Source: an uncultured Candidatus Melainabacteria bacterium (GTDB lineage: Bacteria; Cyanobacteriota; Vampirovibrionia; Gastranaerophilales; Gastranaerophilaceae). Taken from it: a stretch of DNA of 36,034 nucleotides. The position numbers and the translations under genes were made by a program. Below, in pieces: positions 15,638-24,131 of the stretch; the stretch's first letter is position 1; each line of letters starts with the position of its first letter. The stretch lies in assembly GCA_949741915.1 (NCBI GenBank), contig CATJOM010000042.1:1-36034 (forward strand), given 5' to 3'. The notes below the pieces were generated by a model. The model did no database searches. It was not told the DNA's origin and saw nothing but the letters and a program-made list of their open reading frames with translations.

Positions 15638-16933
15638 GTAATCTTTTCCAGTAGACAAATTATAGTAATTAACTTTTCCAATGGTGGTAACCCTAGAAAT
15701 TGGATACTTGATTTCTTTCCTTTTGCTTTTTTGATTAAAACGCACACATACTTTAATACATTTATTGCTGTTTGGAATTTTATGTATAAAAGCAATTTGT
15801 TTCCATTTTGAATTAGTGTAATCCCAGTAAACTTCATCAGGTTTATTTACAATATTGTAAATTTGCAAGTATTCTTCCTTTGTCAAAGCTTGCGCATCCT
15901 GTTTATGCATTCCGGAATGTCCTATTTGGTCATTTTGAATTACGACAATTGGAGAGCTTGGTGTTTTATCTATTTTTTGAAACAACTCAGGCTGAATCCA
16001 GGTTAAAGTTTTTTCTTGTAGAGTATTTTTGAACCCATTCTTAAAAATATTTTCTACCCAGGTTGTATATGCCTCCTTTTTGTGCGGATTTTCGGCCATT
16101 TTGGCTATAAAATTATACCTAATTTGTTCAGGAAGCCCCTCAACTTTGTTCCAGGCTTGAACATCAATACCCCAGCCTTTAACCCCTAAATTTGTTCCCC
16201 ATCCTGCACCGGGTGTTAAATTTATTATTTTACCCGCACTTTCAAAGGTATATGTTTGTGTAGGCATTTCTTTACCATCCACTATTACTATCGAAGGCTT
16301 AATTTTGCCATCCGTAGATTCTACCTTTATTCCGAGCTGTTCTGCCTGATATTTTGTGAGGTTTATAACATAACACCTGCAACCCCAGTCCAAGGGCGGA
16401 ATAAAAACAAGCCAAAATGTATCATCTGCCCTATACGCCTTATCGTGCATTGCTGCGTGTGCAGGACGTTCTCTGCCGTCTGCCATTGTTTTAAATACCC
16501 AAATTGGCGCAACATCAATTTCTTCAAGCATTTCACGATATCGTCCAACCGCATAGGCTGAATTCATATTGCAGTCATAAATCAGCTTCATACGCCTTGG
16601 TGTGCCAAGTTCCGCCTTTATTATTTCTCCGGTTTTTGGGTCTTTTAGTTCTTTAAATCCGCTCCAGCCTTTTTGACTAAAAAGTTTTTTAGCATCTTTT
16701 TTAAAGGTTGAAAAGCTTTCACCGTTTTCTATTGCGCGTTCTAAAAGCTTTTTAGTGTCAGACAGCAAATCAAGCTCCGTCATTTTAGCTACCGTAAAAG
16801 CAGTGGCGTGCGCATCTTCATAAACTTCATGCCAGTTGAATGAAGTTTTAAGCCCTTTTGATTTAAAGAAATCAACAATTTCTTCAGGCTTCATATAAAA
16901 AGCGGCTTCAAGTTCTTTTTCTTTAATTACCAT
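15623..16933 (-). CDS. Mu F-like head protein with C-terminal nuclease-like domain
   Basis: The 436-aa protein contains the SPP1 gp7/Mu F head-morphogenesis region, with ACRYREMLE-like arginine motifs and the hallmark DGRERPAHAAMHDKAY followed by WLVFIPPLDWGCRCYV. This minor head protein enters the capsid with the DNA in Mu. The last ~120 residues (after ETLTWIQPELFQKI) form a separate domain with IGHSGMHKQDAQALTKEEYL and WKQIAFIHKIPN, reminiscent of the PBECR (barnase/EndoU/colicin E5-like) domains fused to such proteins. ATG 16933 has AAAGG 7 nt upstream and overlaps the portal stop by 11 nt. Confidence 0.85.
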   Translation of the reverse strand: MVIKEKELEAAFYMKPEEIVDFFKSKGLKTSFNWHEVYEDAHATAFTVAKMTELDLLSDTKKLLERAIENGESFSTFKKDAKKLFSQKGWSGFKELKDPKTGEIIKAELGTPRRMKLIYDCNMNSAYAVGRYREMLEEIDVAPIWVFKTMADGRERPAHAAMHDKAYRADDTFWLVFIPPLDWGCRCYVINLTKYQAEQLGIKVESTDGKIKPSIVIVDGKEMPTQTYTFESAGKIINLTPGAGWGTNLGVKGWGIDVQAWNKVEGLPEQIRYNFIAKMAENPHKKEAYTTWVENIFKNGFKNTLQEKTLTWIQPELFQKIDKTPSSPIVVIQNDQIGHSGMHKQDAQALTKEEYLQIYNIVNKPDEVYWDYTNSKWKQIAFIHKIPNSNKCIKVCVRFNQKSKRKEIKYPISRVTTIGKVNYYNLSTGKDYKKIE

Positions 16934-18488
16934 CTTTGAACCTTTCATCCATCCTTTTGCGGTGTTCCTGGATGTCAAGTCTGCCTTTAAGCTCTGAAAT
17001 AAAAATGACTTTAGTAAGCATTTCTTCAAGCTCTTCCGTGTTTAAATCCGGGTAAACTTCGGCAAGTTTTTCAAGAGCTTCTTCAGCATTTTTGTTTTTT
17101 TCAAAAAATTCAATAATAGGATTTAAGGCGGGTGTTATTTGTTTCTCAAGATTTTCGGCACTAAAAAAATCTTTGCTTTCAGGCGCTTTATGCGCTGAGT
17201 TATCTTCATCTTCGGCATCACTGAAATTTATCCCCGACAGGTTTGTTTGCTTCGGTACAATTTTAATATCACCTTTTTGATAACCGTAAGTTTTTAAAAT
17301 ATATTCTTCAGAAAACTCAACACCTAAAGATGAAACCTTAATATCTCTTTCGGCTTTTTGAATGCCAAGGTCTTCATCCTCAACAAAGGCAAATTCAGGC
17401 ACTTCATCATCATTAAAATTGATAGAATTTATAATTTTAATAAAATGGTTGACAGTTTTTTCAACAAGACGCATATCAGCATTTATAATATCATCCCTTA
17501 CACCCATGTGTGCTTTGCCTAAAGCATAAGAACCGTTTTGCCCGGATTCCGTGCTTAAAGTTTGACCTAAAATAGATTTTGCAATATTGGCTTCGCACTT
17601 ATTAACAAGTGAGAGGTGAATATCTGATGAACCTGTTGAACCTGTTGGCACAATTTCAACCCTTGAATCATCAGGAATTATACCTATTGCATTTTGTGCC
17701 ATCTGCATTAGCTTATAAAGAAAATCTTTTTGCTCTGGTTCTGAAAGTTGTCTTTGATAACGCCCGAAAATCCACGGCATACCAAAGTGTTCTGCAAATT
17801 TAACCAAAAATTCCATACCGCCATTTATAAACGCCACATTCCAAAAACAACGGCTTAAAATTGCCTGTCCGTGGGGATTTTGAAATGTAGCTTTATGACG
17901 GGGCAAAAGAAATTTAAGTCCGTTTTCAAAATCAATAAGACGTTTCCCATCCATATTTTTATCTTTGAAAAAGAATTCACCGTCTGAATTAAAATGAAAC
18001 CACTCCTGCGGCTTTGAAGTTAATTTAACAGGAATAATATAGCTGCCATCTTTTTCATAAGAAATTTCAATAGGATTATGCCCATATAAAGGTGCATCTA
18101 AAATATCCTCAATTAATTTGTAGATATCAATAGTTTTGAAAATTTCATCATAAAAATCAAAATGGGCTTTGTTGCAATTATTTTCCCTTAGCTCCCATTT
18201 ATTAGATAAAGTTCCTGCTTTTCTTGAATCAATACAGGTGCCTACCTGATAATGATTGGTCAAAGTTCTTAAAACACTCAGACGTTTTCCGGCATTTTTT
18301 AAAACAACATCCGGGTTTGGCAATATGTCAATTACGCTCATAAACCCTTCAACTGTTTTTGTATTTGCCCAGTCATCTAAAATAGATTTATCTGTCGTAG
18401 GGCCTTTTAGGAAAACTCCTCGTTTTCCTAAATCAGCACCGGCTTGCGCTTTTTTTATAAATTTATTTTTTATTTTATTAAAAAACAT
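16923..18488 (-). CDS. Portal protein, Mu gp29-like (DUF935)
   Basis: The 521-aa protein is of the DUF935/Mu gp29 portal family, which forms the ring at the capsid vertex through which DNA passes. Typical segments are YQVGTCIDSRKAGTLSNKWE, GHNPIEISYEKDGSYIIPV, FLLPRHKATFQNPHGQAILS, and ILGQTLSTESGQNGSYALGK. The length agrees with the family. The ribosome site AAGGA lies 8 nt before the start. It is followed by F and preceded by the large terminase, the order seen in Mu. Confidence 0.9.
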   Translation of the reverse strand: MFFNKIKNKFIKKAQAGADLGKRGVFLKGPTTDKSILDDWANTKTVEGFMSVIDILPNPDVVLKNAGKRLSVLRTLTNHYQVGTCIDSRKAGTLSNKWELRENNCNKAHFDFYDEIFKTIDIYKLIEDILDAPLYGHNPIEISYEKDGSYIIPVKLTSKPQEWFHFNSDGEFFFKDKNMDGKRLIDFENGLKFLLPRHKATFQNPHGQAILSRCFWNVAFINGGMEFLVKFAEHFGMPWIFGRYQRQLSEPEQKDFLYKLMQMAQNAIGIIPDDSRVEIVPTGSTGSSDIHLSLVNKCEANIAKSILGQTLSTESGQNGSYALGKAHMGVRDDIINADMRLVEKTVNHFIKIINSINFNDDEVPEFAFVEDEDLGIQKAERDIKVSSLGVEFSEEYILKTYGYQKGDIKIVPKQTNLSGINFSDAEDEDNSAHKAPESKDFFSAENLEKQITPALNPIIEFFEKNKNAEEALEKLAEVYPDLNTEELEEMLTKVIFISELKGRLDIQEHRKRMDERFKDGN

Positions 18489-18679
18489 TGCTTAAATCCT
18501 TTATCTTGTATTTTGCTTCACTCAAACAAGTCATTCACTTCGTTTCACTGGCGTTCATTTTTGTTTTCGCTCCCGCGGGTCATCGCTTTGCTTCGCCCTT
18601 CGCAAAATCCGCTTTAATTTCTTTTTAACGCTTTTTAAAAGCCCCATTAAATATCTTTTATATACAAATTATTGATAAA
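18489..18679. other. GC-rich spacer between terminase and portal genes
   Basis: This 191-bp spacer interrupts an otherwise tight operon. Its centre is unusually GC-rich with TTCG/TTCGC runs, and it shares the exact 11-mer TTCACTGGCGT (18544-18554) with the outer hairpin element at 27055-27065. It does not fold like the clear copies, so it may be a decayed relative. Confidence 0.35.
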
Positions 18680-20095
18680 TTAATTAAACCCTCTTAAAAG
18701 GCCATCTAGCCCGTTTAAATTTAATTCACCGTTTAAACCCTTGTAAATATTAGGTTTGGCGGACAATATAATCGGTTTTTGATACGGCGCATTTGTGCCC
18801 GCATAAACAGCAAGTGCAAAGCTCCAAAATCTATCAGCGTGCCCGTCTGTTTCAGACCTTGACACATCAAACCTTATAACGTTTGATACTTCGGTTGCAA
18901 TCCTTTTAACGGAATGCAGGTCATTTTTAATTAATTCATCATCCGGGATTCTGATATTCTTATCTTGAAAAGCATATAAAAGCTTGTATGCCATCTCCTC
19001 TTTTGCTTTTGATGTAAAGGTTACAGGTTCAACCAGCCTGGAGCCGAATTCATCCTTTAATTCTTCAGCCATTTGATTGCCAATCCCTGTATTATCTATA
19101 GCGAGCCTCCGGCATTTTGGATTTGCTAAAATATAACTTATAAGGCTTTTTTGGTCAGAATATTTGACATTTTTTAATTCATAAATCTTTCTTAGATAAA
19201 AAACGCTTCCCAATTTTTCAAAAATTGAAATTATGGAGAGGTCGCGTTTTCTTGCCACATCATAACCGACATAAAAATCATTTGTAATGCTTGATAAATC
19301 TTCAAATAATGTATCTTCAATACAGGTATTTATAAGTTCATAAGGTAAAAATGCGCTCCCTTCATCCACTGCAACACAGCAATATTCTTGCTGCCAAGTT
19401 ACCTCATCACCGCAGCCTTGCCTTTCTTCTTCAATCCAGGCTTGCCTTTCTTCTTCGGTTAATTTTCTGTCTAAAATCTTATCTGCAAGCCCTTCGGCTA
19501 CGGCTTGAAAGATGTCAACCTTATGCAAAGACCATTTCAGCTGACCTTTTCTAATTTTTTCTATAAATTTATAAAACAAATTGTTTGTGCCATTTAATGA
19601 TGAAATTATTCTTAAGGGATAACCCCACGTTATTACAGGCTTTGCCGCTTTCCATAATTCAACCGGGTTTTCGTGAAATGCAAATTCATCAAGAACAACT
19701 TTGCCGCCTTTAGAGCGGAACCCTTTGGGGTTGGACGTTAAAGCGTTAATTCTCGCACCATTTTTAAATTGCATTGATAAGGCTTTTATATCTTTATCTT
19801 CATCAATAATAATTTCACCAAGCGGTTCAAAACTTGCATTAACAGCTTTTGCCCAACCTTCGCAATACAAAATATATTCCACTGCAGCCGAAGCGTTAGC
19901 CGATGAAAACCAAGTATCAACAGGTTTCCCGCGAACCAAAAGTGTATTTGCATCTTTTACATCTTCAAATGCTTGTACCCAAGTAAAACCCGTACGGCGG
20001 GATTTTTCAGATAGTTTAAAACGGGCGGTATCAAGCAACCACCTTTTTTGATAGGGTAAAAATAAATTAAAGCTTGATGCTAATTCAATTCCCAT
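18680..20095 (-). CDS. Terminase large subunit, Mu gp28-like
   Basis: The large terminase cuts and pumps DNA into the prohead. The 471-aa protein has a Walker A-like motif SRRTGFTW at about 32-39, a Walker B VVLDE at 133-137, a coupling motif (ISSLNGTNN), and a RNase H-like nuclease domain with acidic residues D279 (YVGYDVARKRD), D334 (LAIDNTGIG) and a late DGHADRFW aspartate. This layout matches gp28-type terminases of transposable phages. It directly follows the small subunit gene with no gap. Confidence 0.9.
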   Translation of the reverse strand: MGIELASSFNLFLPYQKRWLLDTARFKLSEKSRRTGFTWVQAFEDVKDANTLLVRGKPVDTWFSSANASAAVEYILYCEGWAKAVNASFEPLGEIIIDEDKDIKALSMQFKNGARINALTSNPKGFRSKGGKVVLDEFAFHENPVELWKAAKPVITWGYPLRIISSLNGTNNLFYKFIEKIRKGQLKWSLHKVDIFQAVAEGLADKILDRKLTEEERQAWIEEERQGCGDEVTWQQEYCCVAVDEGSAFLPYELINTCIEDTLFEDLSSITNDFYVGYDVARKRDLSIISIFEKLGSVFYLRKIYELKNVKYSDQKSLISYILANPKCRRLAIDNTGIGNQMAEELKDEFGSRLVEPVTFTSKAKEEMAYKLLYAFQDKNIRIPDDELIKNDLHSVKRIATEVSNVIRFDVSRSETDGHADRFWSFALAVYAGTNAPYQKPIILSAKPNIYKGLNGELNLNGLDGLLRGFN

Positions 20096-20542
20096 CTATC
20101 CCCCAATTACAGCATCAAAGAATTTCTTAACCATTTCTTGGGTATCAGTTTTTTGCGTTTCGGGTTGTTGTTCCCCGGTTTGTGAGGTCAATTCTTCAAT
20201 TCTTTCGGCTGCTTCCTGTTTTTCATATTGTTTTAATTTGGCTATTTTATCGGTCATCGCCATAATAAAATAGCAGGTCTTTTGGTCAGGAATTATTCCT
20301 TCATTCCTAAAGTCATCAAGTGCTTTTTTGGAAATCGCCCCTAAAAGTTCATAAAGCGTTTGGTTTGTGGAATACTGACTTTTTAAATAGCGCTTGCGTT
20401 TTTCTTCCCAGCCGCCTGCTTTTTTCCAATTGTGAATGGTCTTTTCAGACACATCAAGCCTTTTTGCAATCTGACTTACCGTCATTTGCATTTCAACAAA
20501 ATATTGCGCTGCTATAGGTTCATATTCGGGCTTTTTTGTCAT
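20096..20542 (-). CDS. Terminase small subunit-like protein
   Basis: The 148-aa protein begins with a helix-turn-helix (MTVSQIAKRLDVSEKTIHNWKKAGGWEEKR; SQIAKRLDVSEKTIHNWKK is the core) and continues as a helical oligomerisation region. It has the size and shape of small terminase subunits of the DUF1804/gp26-27 type that recognise packaging DNA. Its stop abuts the large subunit start. The C-terminal EMVKKFFDAVIGG may be the large-subunit contact. Confidence 0.75.
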   Translation of the reverse strand: MTKKPEYEPIAAQYFVEMQMTVSQIAKRLDVSEKTIHNWKKAGGWEEKRKRYLKSQYSTNQTLYELLGAISKKALDDFRNEGIIPDQKTCYFIMAMTDKIAKLKQYEKQEAAERIEELTSQTGEQQPETQKTDTQEMVKKFFDAVIGG

Positions 20543-20544
20543 AG

Positions 20545-20793
20545 CTATTCTCCAAGCGCTTCTTTAACCTGTTTAAGCTTCTTTTTACATTCAAGAGCTT
20601 CATTATAGATTTCTAAAATCTCACATCCAAGCTGTCTGATTTCTGCCGCTTTTATATCTTCAATTTGTTCAAAATACGGAATAACCCGGCTTGAGATATC
20701 ATTTAAGCGCATAATAAGCTTAAGTTCCAAGTCCTTTAGCTTCTTTTCCTGTTCTGTTTTCGTGATTTTTAATTGCATAATCGCCGGATTCAT
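20545..20793 (-). CDS. Small coiled-coil protein upstream of terminase
   Basis: The protein is 82 aa and almost entirely charged helix (ITKTEQEKKLKDLELKLIMR to the C-terminus), as expected of a coiled coil. It overlaps the previous gene by 4 nt and precedes the terminase by 2 bp. Its place corresponds to small gp25/gp26-type proteins of Mu, whose functions are unclear. No catalytic features are present. Confidence 0.65.
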   Translation of the reverse strand: MNPAIMQLKITKTEQEKKLKDLELKLIMRLNDISSRVIPYFEQIEDIKAAEIRQLGCEILEIYNEALECKKKLKQVKEALGE

Positions 20794-21089
20794 TCAATAA
20801 TACTCCCCTGCTTTTCATCGTGACTCATTTTTTTAACCATTGGACACCACAAATTATTTGAAACTTTGGTATCAATTTTTTGTAAATATGTAAGTTGTAA
20901 AATATTTTGTTCGATAACTTTATCCAAAAGTTTGAACATATTGTCATTATTACCTTTAAGCATTTCGGCATTTGCAGTGCTAATGCTTTTGAACATTTCG
21001 GCGCTTGATTTATGGTAAATGTAAAAAGTAAAAAACATAAAAGCGCCTATTCCTGCAAATTTTAAGATTTCAATAAACCATTCAGGCAT
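20790..21089 (-). CDS. Small membrane protein, DUF2730-like or holin-like
   Basis: The 99-aa protein has an N-terminal transmembrane helix (ILKFAGIGAFMFFTFYIYHK) and then a helical, polar domain. It is first in the leftward late arm. Mu-like phages have a DUF2730-type protein with one helix and a coiled coil at this place, and a BhlA-type holin has a similar shape. No endolysin is beside it. The two cannot be told apart here. Confidence 0.6.
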   Translation of the reverse strand: MPEWFIEILKFAGIGAFMFFTFYIYHKSSAEMFKSISTANAEMLKGNNDNMFKLLDKVIEQNILQLTYLQKIDTKVSNNLWCPMVKKMSHDEKQGSIIE

Positions 21090-21141
21090 AAGTTTTCCTT
21101 TCTAGTGTTACAAGCAACATACCAAATCGCATAATTAATTA

Positions 21142-21162
21142 CATATAAGTAATTTATTTAGT
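21142..21162 (-). promoter_or_regulatory. Late promoter motif, leftward copy
   Basis: On the minus strand ACTAAATAAATTA is joined directly to CTTATATG. The same arrangement faces the other way 15-22 bp further right and recurs at 31615. GGTATGTT follows about 18 bp downstream. It lies 53 bp before the first gene of the leftward late arm. There is no -35, as in activator-dependent promoters. Confidence 0.6.
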
Positions 21163-21163
21163 A

Positions 21164-21184
21164 ACTTTCTAAGCTTCTTATATG
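21164..21184 (+). promoter_or_regulatory. Late promoter motif, rightward copy
   Basis: ACTTTCTAAGCTT is joined directly to CTTATATG, and GGTATGTT follows about 18 bp downstream, just as in the leftward copy. It precedes the protease/scaffold gene by about 94 bp. The left half of the motif is a near-dyad, as expected for a Mor/C-type site. Confidence 0.6.
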
Positions 21185-21277
21185 AAAGAGATTTTCAAAA
21201 AGGGTATGTTAGAACCATAAAACAATTTGACACAGTCTTACCAAGTATTTATGTAACGAAAGGCAAAGTATGAACTA

Positions 21278-22258
21278 ATGGCAAAGTGGTGTGAAATTTT
21301 TAGAACAGGTCAACATAAGGATTCAAAAGGCAGACCTTTTAATTGTACACTTTTAGACCTTGAGCTTATGAAAACAAAGTATGAAAACGTGCACAACCAG
21401 GTTCCTATTTGCTGCGGACACCCGCAAACAAATTCACCAGCCTACGGATGGTTTGACCAACTAAAAATTGCACCAAACAACAAGGCAGGATACAGTCTAT
21501 ACTCCACATTTAAAAATGTGCAGCCGGAATTTATTGAGGCAGATAAAAAGGGGCTGTTTAAAACCCGTTCATTAAGCTTTACCAAGGATGGTATTATAAG
21601 GCATTTAGCTTTTTTGGGCGGGGGGACTCCTGCAATTAAAGGGTTAGAACAATTTTGCTTCTCTGATTTTGATGAAGAGAATGATTCAATTTTTAATTTT
21701 GAAGATTTTGAAGATAACGAAAATAACGAAGAAAAGGATTTTTCTATGGGTAATGAAGACAAACTAAAAGAAGAGCTTCAGACAAAAAATGACAGAATTG
21801 CCGAGCTTGAAGCTGAGCTACAGACTAAAAATACAGAGCTTGAAACAAAAACGGCAGAATTAAAAGCTAAAGAAGATGAAGCGGACAGAAAGGATTTTGC
21901 AGACTGGACGGACACAATGATAGCAGAAGGTCGCATTCTTCCTGCACAAAGAAGCGATGTAATAAACATCTTGACCGCAGTCAACGACTCAGGTTTTGAG
22001 TTCGATGATGGCGGAAATGGCGAAAAAATAGATGCCAAAGGAAGTTTTAAAAGGCTTGTAGGTTCAATTAAACAGCTTGATTTTAAAGATACAAACAGGC
22101 GTGATTTTAAAGACAACGACGATGATGCCATCAATTTCAGCGATGCTGAAGATGTTGCAACTAACATTAAAAAAATACAAAAAGAATACTTTGAAAAAAC
22201 AGGTATAGAGCTCAATTCAGCTCAAGCTTTGGCGGAATTAAAGAAAGGGAATAAATAG
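21278..22258 (+). CDS. Phage protease/scaffold fusion, Mu gpI-like
   Basis: The 326-aa protein fits Mu gpI, a prohead protease with a scaffold tail. The N-terminal half has PICCGHPQTNSPAYGWFDQL and LFKTRSLSFTKDG, consistent with the protease histidine and serine segments of this family. The second half (about 160-210) is a long coiled coil (EELQTKNDRIAELEAELQTK) typical of scaffold. ATG 21278 has only a distant AAAGG. It is the first gene of the rightward late arm and contains a nested scaffold start at 21746. Confidence 0.85.
   Translation: MAKWCEIFRTGQHKDSKGRPFNCTLLDLELMKTKYENVHNQVPICCGHPQTNSPAYGWFDQLKIAPNNKAGYSLYSTFKNVQPEFIEADKKGLFKTRSLSFTKDGIIRHLAFLGGGTPAIKGLEQFCFSDFDEENDSIFNFEDFEDNENNEEKDFSMGNEDKLKEELQTKNDRIAELEAELQTKNTELETKTAELKAKEDEADRKDFADWTDTMIAEGRILPAQRSDVINILTAVNDSGFEFDDGGNGEKIDAKGSFKRLVGSIKQLDFKDTNRRDFKDNDDDAINFSDAEDVATNIKKIQKEYFEKTGIELNSAQALAELKKGNK
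21746..22258 (+). CDS. Nested scaffold protein (Mu Z-like) from an internal start
   Basis: In the same frame as the protease, ATG 21746 (residue 157, start of MGNEDKLKEEL) has its own AAGGA ribosome site 7 nt upstream. It would give a 170-aa scaffold without protease. Mu makes a separate scaffold (Z) from inside gene I in the same way, so this is likely to be real. Confidence 0.6.
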   Translation: MGNEDKLKEELQTKNDRIAELEAELQTKNTELETKTAELKAKEDEADRKDFADWTDTMIAEGRILPAQRSDVINILTAVNDSGFEFDDGGNGEKIDAKGSFKRLVGSIKQLDFKDTNRRDFKDNDDDAINFSDAEDVATNIKKIQKEYFEKTGIELNSAQALAELKKGNK

Positions 22259-22708
22259 ATGACGATAAAAAGCTATCAAGCTTCCAGTGCAATACCAGCA
22301 TATAGCTTTGTTAAATTTAACGATGAAAAATCTATTAAAGCCGCAAGTGTTGCAACGGATAACATCATAGGGGTTACAGACAGCACTAACACTACTGAAA
22401 ATGACATAGCAGATGTGTTTATGCCGGGTGAGATTGCTTTGATTCTGGCGGGTGGTACCTTTAGTGCAGGCGACGCTTTAACATCTGATGAAAACGGTTA
22501 TGCCATTAAAGCAGATGCCGGAGATAATATCGGCGCAGTTGCACTACAAGATGCTGTTAGCGGTGATATTATTCAGGCAATTGTTACCATAAACCGCACA
22601 TTTGAAACATCAAACACAAATGAAGGCGGTGATACAACACCCACAACAACCCCTAACGGAACAAGCCCCAATAGTGAAACATCAATTCCAAGCGGAATAG
22701 ATAATTAA
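22259..22708 (+). CDS. Capsid decoration-like protein (DUF2190-type)
   Basis: The 149-aa protein has a beta-rich body: PAYSFVKFNDEKSIKAASV, then IIGVTDS, then AGDALTSDENGYAIKA. This follows the DUF2190/gpD-like decoration fold found between scaffold and major capsid genes. The last 35 residues are threonine, serine and proline rich and disordered. It starts right after the scaffold stop. Confidence 0.7.
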   Translation: MTIKSYQASSAIPAYSFVKFNDEKSIKAASVATDNIIGVTDSTNTTENDIADVFMPGEIALILAGGTFSAGDALTSDENGYAIKADAGDNIGAVALQDAVSGDIIQAIVTINRTFETSNTNEGGDTTPTTTPNGTSPNSETSIPSGIDN

Positions 22709-22724
22709 ATAGGAGAATAAAATA

Positions 22725-23669
22725 ATGTCAGGAGAAGAAAAATTTCAAATAGAGCCTGAATTAACAGGTGTCGCACTCGGATACACAAATAAAAAGCTTA
22801 TAGCTGATAAAATTTTCCCTAATGTACCCGTAGCTCAGGAGTCTTTTAAACACTTGGTTTACAAGGATATTCTAAAATCATCTATACCTGAAACAAGAAT
22901 TGGCGACAAAGGCGAAGCAAACATGATGGAGTTTGGTTCAGAGAAAGTAACTTCATCAGTTGAAAATCATTCACTAAAAGATATGATTCCAAAGACAAAA
23001 ATAGTCAGTGCGGCAAAACAAGGCACAGATATTAAAGCCATTATGACAATGCAACTTGTAAACTCTCTAAAAACTGCCAGAGAAGTTGACCTCAGCAAAA
23101 AACTTTCGGATGTAAACAACTATTTGACGGGCAACACTTACAATCTTGGAAAAGATGAAAAATTAGGCAGTGATAAGTCTATGGCTGTAGATATGATTGA
23201 AGAATACAAAGGAAAGGTTTTAGGCGGCGCTAATACAATGGTTCTTTCTGAACGTGCGTTTTCTAAATTACGTCGCGATAAATCTGTAATAAAATCCTTA
23301 ACCCTTAACAAGGGTGTAAGTGAATCAGAAATTTCCGCAATGATAACTTTTGAAGCAATAAAAGAATTATTTTTGTTTGAAAACATTTTTATTGGCCAAA
23401 GCAAGATGAATGGCGCAAAAAAAGGCCAAAATGCGTCTATAAAATCTTGTTGGGAAGATGACATAATACTTTTAAATATCGACCCTCTTGCAACAACCGA
23501 TTACGGTATAACATACGGATATAGTGCCGTGTATAAAGATTACACGGTTGGAACATATTTTGATGAAGATAAAGGCTTAGAAGGCTGCGAAATAATAAGG
23601 CCTTATGCATCTTACATCGACTTAATATGTTGTCCGGCCTGTGGTGCTTTGCTTAAAGGAGTAGTCTAA
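22725..23669 (+). CDS. Major capsid protein
   Basis: The 314-aa protein sits directly after scaffold and decoration genes, the place of the major head protein. It has the N-terminal GVALGYTNKKLIADKIFPNV of an HK97-fold capsid family, and internal segments typical of the capsid P-domain (NTMVLSERAFSKL, DDIILLNIDPLATTDYG). The C-terminal end CCPACGALLKG contains closely spaced cysteines. ATG 22725 has an AGGAG ribosome site. Confidence 0.85.
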   Translation: MSGEEKFQIEPELTGVALGYTNKKLIADKIFPNVPVAQESFKHLVYKDILKSSIPETRIGDKGEANMMEFGSEKVTSSVENHSLKDMIPKTKIVSAAKQGTDIKAIMTMQLVNSLKTAREVDLSKKLSDVNNYLTGNTYNLGKDEKLGSDKSMAVDMIEEYKGKVLGGANTMVLSERAFSKLRRDKSVIKSLTLNKGVSESEISAMITFEAIKELFLFENIFIGQSKMNGAKKGQNASIKSCWEDDIILLNIDPLATTDYGITYGYSAVYKDYTVGTYFDEDKGLEGCEIIRPYASYIDLICCPACGALLKGVV

Positions 23670-24131
23670 GTGTCTTATTGTACCTTGGAAAATCTCACAT
23701 CCTTAATTCCAATGCAAGAGCTTATCAATTTAACAAACGATGAGACTCTTGCCCGGGATGTTAAGGAAATCAATACAAAACAGGCTGAAAACGCTATTTC
23801 TTACGCAGATGAAATCATAAATTCATATCTTAGAAATAAATACAAACTGCCCTTAAAGTTTGTACCGCCGATTTTAACACAAATAGCAGTTGACCTTACG
23901 GCATTCAGACTCTATTCAAGACGACCCCGCAAGCTGCCTGAGCATATAAAAGACAGCTATGATGTTGCAATAAATCTTTTAAAAAACATCCAAAAAGAAA
24001 CAATGATACTGGATTTGCCGCACGAACACCCGGACAAAGAAGTATCAAAACCCGCACCAATGATTTTAACCAACAAGGGCGCCAATTCAAAAATATTTTC
24101 AGACGACGTTATGAAAGGCTTTAGACTTTGA
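23670..24131 (+). CDS. Head-tail connector, gp36-like (DUF1320)
   Basis: The 153-aa protein fits the DUF1320/Mu gp36 family: YCTLENLTSLIPMQELINLT, AISYADEIINSYLRNKYKLP, LTQIAVDLTAFRLYSRRP. Family members act as adaptors between portal and tail. It starts with GTG directly after the capsid stop. Confidence 0.8.
   Translation: MSYCTLENLTSLIPMQELINLTNDETLARDVKEINTKQAENAISYADEIINSYLRNKYKLPLKFVPPILTQIAVDLTAFRLYSRRPRKLPEHIKDSYDVAINLLKNIQKETMILDLPHEHPDKEVSKPAPMILTNKGANSKIFSDDVMKGFRL

Noticed and set aside
16440-16500. RPAHAAM in the F-like protein as another hairpin element
   Set aside because: It resembles the element-encoded TPAHAA, but this is the normal Mu F family motif and the DNA lacks the CGTAGTG flank and the paired arms.
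18489-18679. Spacer as a full hairpin element
   Set aside because: It shares only an 11-mer with the outer element at 27048; the paired arms and CGGCTC-ACG end are missing.
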